Shown: positions 1-6,364 of the stretch, piece by piece
Layout: each line of letters opens with the position of its first letter
How positions within the stretch are numbered: position 1 is the stretch's first letter
NCBI RefSeq assembly: GCF_022179465.1
Contig: NZ_BPQV01000002.1
Location: 434,001-498,000 of the forward strand
Reading direction: 5' to 3'
Length of the DNA stretch: 64,000 nt
Source: Methylobacterium organophilum
GTDB taxonomy: Bacteria; Pseudomonadota; Alphaproteobacteria; Rhizobiales; Beijerinckiaceae
Program-made: the position numbers and the translations under genes
Notes under the pieces: generated by a model
Told to the model about the DNA's origin: nothing
What the model saw: only the letters and a program-made list of their open reading frames with translations
Databases searched by the model: none

Positions 1-2
1 CC

Positions 3-1148
3 AATACGGGCCTGCGCAAGCGCTCCCTCAACCAGATCGCGGTGCTCGGCACGGGCGCCGCCCGCGTCGTGCTCATCGCCATCGTCGCGCTTCTGGTGCT
101 CGCACCCTGGGGGCTCGATTCCACCGACGTGTTCTCATCAGTGCGCAGCGCCTTCTTCGGCTTCAAGGTCGGCGACGTCACGATCTCGCTCTCCTCGATC
201 GTGTTCGGCGTCGGCATCCTGGTGCTCGGCGTGGTCATCACCCGCGCGGTCCAGCGCTGGTTGGAGAACACCTACCTGCCGGCCACGGATCTCGATGCGG
301 GCCTGCGCAACTCCATCGCGACGGTCGTCGGCTATTTCGGCTTCCTCCTGGCCCTGGCCCTGGCCTTCTCCTATCTCGGCCTGAGCCTCGAGAAGCTCAC
401 CATCGTCGCCGGTGCCCTCTCGGTCGGTATCGGTTTCGGCCTCCAGTCGATCGTCAACAACTTCGTCTCCGGCCTCCTCCTGCTCTGGGAGCGGCCGATC
501 CGGGTCGGCGACCAAGTCGTCATCGGCGACAGCGAGGGCATCGTGCGGCGCATCTCGGTGCGCTCCACGGAGATCCAGACCTTCGACCGCTCGGCGGTGA
601 TCGTGCCGAACTCGAACCTGATCTCCGGCGTGGTGAAGAACCGCGTCCGCGGCGACCGCACCGGCCGGGTCATCATCTCGGTCAGCGTCCTGCGCAATCA
701 GGATCCGGTGCGGGCCGCCGAGATGATGGTGTCCTGCGCCGCCGCCCATCCCGACGTGCTGAAGGAACCGCCGCCCCGGGTGGTGTTCAAGAAGATCGGC
801 GACCCGTTCCTCGACTTCGACCTGATCGCCATGGTGACCGACGTCAATCTCGGCCAGAAGGTGCAGAGCGACCTCAACTTCTCGGTCTTCGCGACCCTGT
901 CCGAGGCGGGCTTCATCCCCGCCATGGGCCCGGCCTCGAGCTTCGTCACCGTGCAGGGCCTCGAACCCGTGCGGGACGCTCTCAGCCAGATCGCCGGCGC
1001 GGTCGTGGTTCAGAGGCCCCCGGACGGCGCGCAGGATACGACGGAGGGCGATGCCCGCGAGCTCCCGCCGGGACGCGACGAGGTACGGCGCGCTACGCCA
1101 CGCGAAGGCAGCCGCGACACCGGCGGGCGCACGCTCGGCACGAACTGA
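3..1148 (+). CDS. MscS-family mechanosensitive ion channel (5' truncated)
   Basis: The reading frame is open from base 3, so the start lies upstream of the window; the GTG at 42 is only an internal candidate. About four hydrophobic segments are visible (for example VVLIAIVALLVLAPWGL and IATVVGYFGFLLALALAF). They are followed by the MscS pore and beta-domain hallmark: a Gly/Ala-rich helix (GALSVGIGFGLQSIVNNF), then WERPIRVGDQV and IVPNSNLISG. Proteins of this family release solutes on hypo-osmotic shock or act as signalling variants in the inner membrane. The C-terminal tail of about 60 residues is hydrophilic and Arg-rich. The 3' end stops 61 bp before the lipoprotein start. Family assignment is firm; the total length and any N-terminal periplasmic domain cannot be seen. 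Confidence 0.88.
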   Translation, partial: NTGLRKRSLNQIAVLGTGAARVVLIAIVALLVLAPWGLDSTDVFSSVRSAFFGFKVGDVTISLSSIVFGVGILVLGVVITRAVQRWLENTYLPATDLDAGLRNSIATVVGYFGFLLALALAFSYLGLSLEKLTIVAGALSVGIGFGLQSIVNNFVSGLLLLWERPIRVGDQVVIGDSEGIVRRISVRSTEIQTFDRSAVIVPNSNLISGVVKNRVRGDRTGRVIISVSVLRNQDPVRAAEMMVSCAAAHPDVLKEPPPRVVFKKIGDPFLDFDLIAMVTDVNLGQKVQSDLNFSVFATLSEAGFIPAMGPASSFVTVQGLEPVRDALSQIAGAVVVQRPPDGAQDTTEGDARELPPGRDEVRRATPREGSRDTGGRTLGTN

Positions 1149-1209
1149 CCTTGAGCGGACGGGCAGGGCATCCCATTTGGGAAAGTCCTGCCTGCCCGAG
1201 ACCCGTTTC

Positions 1210-1707
1210 GTGACCGGACGCCTGCCGCTTCTCGCCGCGCTCTGCGCCGCCGCCTTCATGCTCGGCGGTTGCGCCGGAGAGGTCTCGCCGAATGCGGCGG
1301 TCCCGAGCATGTACCTGCCGCTCACCACGCAGAGCGCCGCCGTCGACACGGCGGCGGCCCGGGACATGATCTCGGCCTATCGCCGCAACAACGGCGCGGG
1401 GACACTGACGATCGACCCCGAATTGCAGAAGCTTGCCGAGACAGAGGCCGCCGCCATGGCGGTGGCGGACAAGCCCAGCAACAGCCAGACCGTACGCAAC
1501 GCGATCGGTCGGCTCGGCTATGCCGGAGCGGAGGCGAATCTCTCCGCCGGATATCACACCCTGGCGGAAGCCTTTTCCGGCTGGCGGGAGAGCAAGCCCC
1601 ACAACGCGGTCATGCTGGATCCCAACGCCACGCGGATGGGGATCGCCACAGCCTACGCGCCGGGCTCCAAGTACAAGGTCTACTGGGCCCTGCTCGTCGC
1701 CCGATGA
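1210..1707 (+). CDS. CAP/SCP-like domain lipoprotein
   Basis: Secreted lipoprotein of 165 residues. Starting at GTG 1210 gives a textbook lipoprotein signal (positively charged start, hydrophobic core LLAALCAAAFMLGGC) with the lipobox Cys at residue 21. The same frame is open upstream to 1051, but that would bury the signal peptide and overlap the channel gene. The mature part resembles the CAP (cysteine-rich secretory / PR-1) fold: a helix with short-Asn-Asn context (MISAYRRNNG), paired LQKLAETEAAAMA, and a C-terminal HNAVMLDPNATRMGIA segment like the conserved HxxxMxxP...GIG of bacterial CAP proteins. The biochemical role is unknown. An inverted repeat (GGCAGGG...CCTGCC) lies just upstream of the start and may affect translation or end the channel transcript. 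Confidence 0.75.
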   Translation: MTGRLPLLAALCAAAFMLGGCAGEVSPNAAVPSMYLPLTTQSAAVDTAAARDMISAYRRNNGAGTLTIDPELQKLAETEAAAMAVADKPSNSQTVRNAIGRLGYAGAEANLSAGYHTLAEAFSGWRESKPHNAVMLDPNATRMGIATAYAPGSKYKVYWALLVAR

Positions 1708-1773
1708 GGAACGGGCGGCCCCTCGCGGAAGCCGCCCGTCGAGACATCTCAGGGCTGGTGCAGCGCCCGGGGC

Positions 1774-2493
1774 TCAGTGCCGCGTCGCCGATTCCGTGAA
1801 GCGGTTCGCCGAACGGACGATGTCGCTGATGCAGGTCAGCGAAGCGTCGGCGACACGCTGAAGCTCGTCCACTTGAAGACGGATCACCTCGGCGGGAGAG
1901 GTCGCCTTCGACAGCGCCTGGATATGGGCCAGGGCCGCAGCCCCCTCGTTGCGGGCATAGGCAACGAGGGTCGCGTTGATCTCGTTGAGGGGCGCGAGGG
2001 ACGGCACGAAGCCGAACGTGGCGCTGGCCCGGAAGAAGGAGGTCGGCTTCGCGGCGGGAGCCTCGGGGGAGGCCGCCGCGACAGGCGCGCCCTCCGCAAC
2101 GGGCACTGGGGGCTGTTCCGGAACGGCCTCGGCAACGGCCTCCGTGGCGATCTCCGTGACAGCCTCGGCCGTATCGGAGCTCACCTCGACAGCGTCCTGA
2201 GTGGCCTGCGCTGCGATCTCCACGGCCTGCTCGGCCTGCGCGATCGTCTCCTCGACGACGGCCTCGCTCGCTTCGACCGTCGTCTCGATCGGATCCGGAT
2301 CCGCGATGCCGGCCTCGGGGATCTCAGGCACCTCGGGGGCACCGGCGTCCAAGGTCTCGGCCTCGGTCGTATCCTCGGCCTCCGTCACCGGGGTCTCGAC
2401 CGGCGATTCGGTCTCGGGAGCGGCCTGGGTTTCCAAAGACCGCCCGTTCGGCGGGACCTGGCCCCGCCTCGTTCTGCGCCTTATCGTCGACAT
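1774..2493 (-). CDS. phasin-domain protein with long acidic low-complexity region
   Basis: A 239-residue protein. The ATG at 2493 has a strong AGGAGAG ribosome site; the frame continues upstream to 2622 without one. Residues 1-20 are Arg-rich. About residues 20-150 are a Glu/Ala/Val/Thr/Pro-rich segment with repeated AVEIA/TEAV/EAVAEAV units, probably an extended amphipathic or coiled region. The C-terminal 90 residues (FFRASATFGF to the end) look like a phasin helical domain (LNEINATLVAYARNEGAAALAHIQALSKATSPAEVI). Phasins coat polyhydroxyalkanoate granules. The next gene upstream on the same strand is a second, shorter phasin, which supports a granule role. The charged alanine-rich N-terminal region is also reminiscent of histone H1-like or PhaF/PhaI-type granule proteins, but the acidic composition argues against DNA binding. 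Confidence 0.7.
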   Translation of the reverse strand: MSTIRRRTRRGQVPPNGRSLETQAAPETESPVETPVTEAEDTTEAETLDAGAPEVPEIPEAGIADPDPIETTVEASEAVVEETIAQAEQAVEIAAQATQDAVEVSSDTAEAVTEIATEAVAEAVPEQPPVPVAEGAPVAAASPEAPAAKPTSFFRASATFGFVPSLAPLNEINATLVAYARNEGAAALAHIQALSKATSPAEVIRLQVDELQRVADASLTCISDIVRSANRFTESATRH

Positions 2494-2674
2494 GAACCGC
2501 TCTCCTCCGCTTGCTGGACCATCGGCACGCCGGGCGTCCGGACGCCGAAAGCCCGAGCGGATGCACTCAGCAGACTCCGACGAGGCGGAAGCGCCGCGAG
2601 GCGTCATGCAGTCTCGCACCACCGGGGCTGCAGGACTGCGGCTGGACCCGCCATGCAGCGGGTCTCAGCGTTTC

Positions 2675-2697
2675 GGCGGGGGCGCGACTCCCCCGCC
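2675..2697 (-). terminator. possible terminator after the short phasin
   Basis: GGCGGGGG and CCCCCGCC form an 8-bp GC stem around a 7-nt loop, about 15 nt past the stop codon of the 2713-3066 gene on its strand. The following bases on that strand are not strongly T-rich, so this could instead be an mRNA-end stabilising hairpin. Confidence 0.35.
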
Positions 2698-2712
2698 ACG
2701 CACGCCCTCCGC

Positions 2713-3066
2713 TTAGCGGGCGACGCTCTGGGCGAGAGCACCGAATTCCTTCGCCTGAGCCTGGAAGGCGGCGAACTGCGTCTTCACGTACTCGGACTGA
2801 AGCTCGAAGGCCTCACGCGCGTCGCGGGTGCGGACGAGCTTCTGGGCGTAATCGAAGGCGGTGTTGGCGTTCGCCTGCGCGTTGTCCAGGCCCTTCAGAA
2901 CCGCGGCGTGGAGCGCCGACTGGATCGAGGTGGCGGACGAGCCGAGCTGCTCCGAGGTCTTCACGGCGCCGTTGATGAAGGTGCCGAAAGCATTGCGAGC
3001 CTGATCGACGCTCTTCTCGGCGAAATCGCGAAACTCGGTCGGGATCTCGAAAGTCTGGGTGCTCAA
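2713..3066 (-). CDS. phasin (PHA granule-associated protein)
   Basis: Phasin of 117 residues, all amphipathic helix, with the family pattern FRDFAEKSVDQARNAFGTFINGAVKTSEQL ... LDNAQANANTAFDYAQKLVRTRDAREAFELQSEYVKTQF...QAKEFGALAQ. Phasins coat intracellular polyhydroxyalkanoate granules. The start is chosen at TTG 3066 because AAGGAGA sits 5 nt upstream of it. The frame also reaches TTG 3090, but that start lies upstream of the ribosome site. In size it resembles the smaller of the two granule-associated proteins known from M. extorquens (Gap11), but identity cannot be settled from sequence alone. A PhaR-type palindrome (see 3132-3142) lies 66 bp upstream of the start. Confidence 0.85.
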   Translation of the reverse strand: MSTQTFEIPTEFRDFAEKSVDQARNAFGTFINGAVKTSEQLGSSATSIQSALHAAVLKGLDNAQANANTAFDYAQKLVRTRDAREAFELQSEYVKTQFAAFQAQAKEFGALAQSVAR

Positions 3067-3131
3067 GGCTGTCTCCTTCACATGTCGCAAAGCGACGCAG
3101 CCGGAACGGCATGCGTCCGCGCAGACATATG

Positions 3132-3142
3132 TTGCAACGCAA
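3132..3142. promoter_or_regulatory. PhaR-type operator candidate upstream of phasin
   Basis: The sequence TTGCAACGCAA is an inverted repeat that fits the pattern TTGCRNYGCAA expected for the polyhydroxyalkanoate regulator PhaR of Alphaproteobacteria. It is embedded in a longer palindrome ATGTTGC-AAC-GCAACAT. It lies 66 bp upstream of the phasin TTG start, a position consistent with repression of the phasin promoter. PhaR itself is not in this window. Confidence 0.5.
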
Positions 3143-3280
3143 CATGAAAGTCAAGAAGGAAGTTTCCGAGAGAACACCCCTGCGGGCTCGCAACTGCAAA
3201 ATTGCGCCGAATCTCTCGTTCGAAAACTCAGACTAACGGCCCGGGATCCAGGCAGTCAACGCATTCGGCGGCACGAAATA

Positions 3281-3291
3281 TCGCAATGCAA
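3281..3291. promoter_or_regulatory. second, imperfect PhaR-type motif
   Basis: TCGCAATGCAA differs by one base from TTGCRNYGCAA. It is 138 bp from the perfect motif and just beyond the 3' end of the glycosyltransferase gene. It may be a secondary site or chance. Confidence 0.25.
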
Positions 3292-3302
3292 TAATTCAGG
3301 AT

Positions 3303-4592
3303 TCAGAGGTGGCTCGCGGCTTCGCCTGCGCGAATGAGCTCGTTGGCCGGCTCAGATCCGGCGCGAAAGCTTTGCTGCTTCGTGTCTGCCGCGGCCGCGA
3401 TCTTGCGGTAGAGCGCCAAGAGTGCATCCGCATGGCGCGACATCGTCATCGGAGCCGACCAATAGGCGTCGTACGCCGCCCGGCCCATGGCGCCGACGCG
3501 CCCGTCATCGACGCATTGCCGGAAGACGGCGGTCAAAGCGCTCATTTCGGGCTCGGCGACGAAGCCCGTCCGCCCGTTCTCCACCTTCTCGGCCGCTCCG
3601 GACCGGCGCGAGGCGACGACGGGGACGCCCCGGGCCATCGCCTCGTAGATCGTCAACGGCCCGGTTTCGTACCAGCGCGAGGGCGCGCAGACCGCCCTGG
3701 CGCGGCGTACGAGGATCGCCTCCACCTCCTGTGGGGAGCGCCAACCGACGAGCTCGGCGCCCTGCGCCGCGAGCTCCGCCTCCAGCGGCCCCGCGCCGAT
3801 GAACAGAGCTGGGATCCCAGCCTCGCGCGCCGCCGCGGCGACGAGATCGGCGCCCTTCTCGCGGGTCAGCCGGCCGACATAGACGATGGCGTCGCCCCGG
3901 GCAGGCTCGGCCGGCACGGCCTTCTCCACGCGCACCGGGTTGTCGACCCGGTGATGGCGCAGGGTCCGGCCGGCGAGGAGAGATCCGATACGGCCGACGC
4001 TCGCGTCGCAGACATGGATCACGTCGAGGGGCGCGCGTCCGAGTGCCATGCGCAGGGCCGCGGTCCGGCCGAGACGCACGAGCTTGTGCAGGCGGCTCCT
4101 CGGATCGCAGGCGGAGGCGAGGCAGCCCGCGGAGAGGGGTCGGAGCGTGCAGGGCTCCGACCGGTCGAAGCGGTAATAGACGCCGGTCGGGCAGGCGAGG
4201 AAATAGTCGTGCAGGGTCAGCACCAGCGGCGCCTGCGCGTTCAGCAGCACGGGGAGCACGCTGGGGGAGAGGGCCCGCGTCCATTGGTGGAGATGCAGGA
4301 TATCCGGCGGCCGGGGCAGGGCGGCGAGGGCGGCCGCGAGACGGCGCGCCGCCTCCGCGCTCCAGATGCCGGAGACCGCCGCCCGCACCGCCGGCAGGTT
4401 CCAGACATCCTCGAGGCCGAGGCAGATCCGCTGCAGACGGGGATGGTCGAGGAGCGGGTCGGCCTCCCCCGGCACCGCCTGGAGATAGGTGACGTCCACC
4501 CCGGCCTCGGCCAGGCCGCGGGCGGATTCGAGCGCCACCTTCTCGGCGCCCCCGCTCGCGACGGCGAACTCGGCCAGGACGACGACATGCAT
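3303..4592 (-). CDS. GT4-family glycosyltransferase
   Basis: Retaining GT-B glycosyltransferase of 429 residues. The N-terminal Rossmann half begins MHVVVLAEFAVASGGAEKVA, with the glycine-rich loop of family 4. The C-terminal donor half has VYVGRLTREKGADL, a turn GAGPL, and the diagnostic E-x7-E of GT4 enzymes in WYETGPLTIYEAMARG. It probably transfers a nucleotide-sugar-derived sugar onto a surface polysaccharide or lipid at the inner face of the inner membrane; donor and acceptor are unknown. It is paired head-to-head with a clear paralogue (4748-6064), including a shared Cys-containing insert around ACPTGVYY...CLASACDPRS. The C-terminal 25 residues are probably disordered. Confidence 0.87.
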   Translation of the reverse strand: MHVVVLAEFAVASGGAEKVALESARGLAEAGVDVTYLQAVPGEADPLLDHPRLQRICLGLEDVWNLPAVRAAVSGIWSAEAARRLAAALAALPRPPDILHLHQWTRALSPSVLPVLLNAQAPLVLTLHDYFLACPTGVYYRFDRSEPCTLRPLSAGCLASACDPRSRLHKLVRLGRTAALRMALGRAPLDVIHVCDASVGRIGSLLAGRTLRHHRVDNPVRVEKAVPAEPARGDAIVYVGRLTREKGADLVAAAAREAGIPALFIGAGPLEAELAAQGAELVGWRSPQEVEAILVRRARAVCAPSRWYETGPLTIYEAMARGVPVVASRRSGAAEKVENGRTGFVAEPEMSALTAVFRQCVDDGRVGAMGRAAYDAYWSAPMTMSRHADALLALYRKIAAAADTKQQSFRAGSEPANELIRAGEAASHL

Positions 4593-4747
4593 GGCGGCTC
4601 CCGGCCCCGCGTCTCCGGCACAGAGGCCGGAACAGGCCCGCAGGTTTACGCGCGATCAACTGCCGTCCGGTAAACAGGAGGCTCGATCGGGCCCGTCACG
4701 CGACGCCCGGAAGCTGCAACGGCATCCGGGAGGAGGGATCCTCGGCG

Positions 4748-6064
4748 GTGCGCCCCGCGGCAGGCCGGGCCGGAACCTCCGAGGCTGCCTTGCACGTCGT
4801 CCTCGTCCTCGATCATGCCCATATCAACGGCGGCCAGGCCAAGGTCGCCCTCGATTCCGCCCTCGGCCTGCGGGCGCGCGGCCATGCGGTCACGGTCTTC
4901 GCGGCAGTCGGCCCGATCGATCCGCGCCTCACCGCGGCCGGCATCCGCGTCGTCTGCCTCGGCCAGGACGACATCGCCTCGACCACCAACAAGCTCGCCT
5001 TCGCCGCCCAGGCCATCTGGAACCGGCCGGCCGGCGCGGCGCTCGCCCGGGAGCTCGCGGCCTGCGATCCGGACGATACCCTGGTCCATGTCCATGCCTT
5101 CGCCAAGGCGCTCTCGCCCTCGATCGGCCCGGCGATCCGCGCCTCGGGGCTGCCCTGCCTCTACACGATGCACGAGTTCTTCCTGGTCTGCCCCAATGGC
5201 GGCTTCTACGCCTATCCGGCGGATGCGATCTGCCACCGCCGGCCGATGTCGGCCGATTGCCTGACCACGAATTGCGATGCGCGCTCCTATCCCCGCAAGC
5301 TCCTGCGGGTCGTGCGTCATCTCGGGCTGGAGCATGTGGCGGACCTGCCCAGGCTGTTCCGGCACGTCGTCACGATCAGCGCCCTGCAGGAGCGGGTGAT
5401 CACGCCGCTCCTGCCCGCGGGCACCGTCTTCCACCGGGTCGACAACCCCATCTCCGTGCCGCAGGCGCCGCCACGCGCCGGCCCTCCGGGCGACTTCCTG
5501 TTCGTCGGCCGCATCTCCACGGAGAAGGGCGCCCCGATCTTCGCGGAGGCCGCCCGCCAGGCGGGCGTGCGGCCGGTCTTCGTGGGCGACGGCCCGAGCG
5601 CGGCGGATCTCAAGGCGCGCTATCCCGAGAGCGTCATGCTCGGCTGGAAGAGCGCGCCGGAGGTGCAGGCCCTGATGCGCGCCGCGCGCGCCCTGGTCTT
5701 TCCGAGCATCTGGTACGAGGGCCAGCCGCTCACCGTCTACGAGGCGCTGGCCTGCGGCTGCCCGGTGATCGTCTCGGATGCCTGTGCCGGCCGCGAGGCG
5801 ATCGAGGACGGGGAGAACGGCTTCTGGTTCCGCTCGGGCGACGCCCAGGCCCTCGCCGCCCATCTGGTGCGGCTGAAGGACGATGGGCTGGCCCGGCGCC
5901 TGGGTGAGACCGCCCATGCCCGCTACTGGTCGGCCCCCTTGAGCGTCGAGGCCCATCTCGACCGGCTGGAGCAGGTCTACGGCCTCGTCACGCGCGAGGC
6001 CCGGAACGCGGCGGGACCGGTCCTGCGGCCGAGCCTGCGGCGCGCGGCGCCGTCACGGCCCTGA
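4748..6064 (+). CDS. GT4-family glycosyltransferase (paralogue of the divergent neighbour)
   Basis: Retaining GT-B glycosyltransferase of up to 438 residues. N-terminal half LHVVLVLDHAHINGGQAKVALDS; donor half LFVGRISTEKGAPIF, GDGPSAADL and the GT4 E-x7-E motif in WYEGQPLTVYEALACG. It aligns along its whole length with the divergent 3303-4592 protein: HEFFLVCPNGGFY against HDYFLACPTGVYY, and RYWSAPLSVEAHLDRL against AYWSAPMTMSRHADAL. GTG 4748 is preceded by GGGAGGAGGG with 10-nt spacing; TTG 4790, with GAGG upstream, would start exactly where the paralogue starts and is an alternative. Substrates are unknown. The 155-bp intergenic region presumably carries both promoters. Confidence 0.87.
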   Translation: MRPAAGRAGTSEAALHVVLVLDHAHINGGQAKVALDSALGLRARGHAVTVFAAVGPIDPRLTAAGIRVVCLGQDDIASTTNKLAFAAQAIWNRPAGAALARELAACDPDDTLVHVHAFAKALSPSIGPAIRASGLPCLYTMHEFFLVCPNGGFYAYPADAICHRRPMSADCLTTNCDARSYPRKLLRVVRHLGLEHVADLPRLFRHVVTISALQERVITPLLPAGTVFHRVDNPISVPQAPPRAGPPGDFLFVGRISTEKGAPIFAEAARQAGVRPVFVGDGPSAADLKARYPESVMLGWKSAPEVQALMRAARALVFPSIWYEGQPLTVYEALACGCPVIVSDACAGREAIEDGENGFWFRSGDAQALAAHLVRLKDDGLARRLGETAHARYWSAPLSVEAHLDRLEQVYGLVTREARNAAGPVLRPSLRRAAPSRP

Positions 6065-6151
6065 GCGGGTCCGAACCAGGACGGCACGCCTCGCGTTGGT
6101 CTTGAGAAGGCCGCCGGCAGCGGCCCTCCGTGGCAGACCCAGCGAGGCGCA

Positions 6152-6331
6152 ATGTCCGACAAGACGACGCAACCGAAAGACGATCCGAAAGCCGCGGGCT
6201 TCCGGCAGGACGGCAAGGGCGACAAGGACAACCCCGAGAACCGCCAGGACAAGACGGATGCGCGGCTCGACGAGGCCCTGGAGGAAACCTTTCCGTCGAG
6301 CGATCCCGTCTCGGTGAAGATAACCAAGTAG
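6152..6331 (+). CDS. small acidic conserved hypothetical protein
   Basis: ATG 6152, with GAGG about 6 nt upstream, encodes 59 residues: MSDKTTQPKDDPKAAGFRQD, then charged residues, ending LDEALEETFPSSDPVSVKITK. The Asp/Lys/Gln-rich hydrophilic body with a C-terminal ALEETFPSSDP motif matches a type of small, probably disordered protein common in Alphaproteobacteria; its function is unknown. A degenerate EcfG-like sequence, CGAAC-N17-CGTT (6072-6097), lies about 55 bp upstream, which would fit a stress protein, but the first -35 base is wrong. Confidence 0.7.
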   Translation: MSDKTTQPKDDPKAAGFRQDGKGDKDNPENRQDKTDARLDEALEETFPSSDPVSVKITK

Positions 6332-6364
6332 GCCGCGGCCTCGGGTTTCGCGCAGGCGCTGGCC

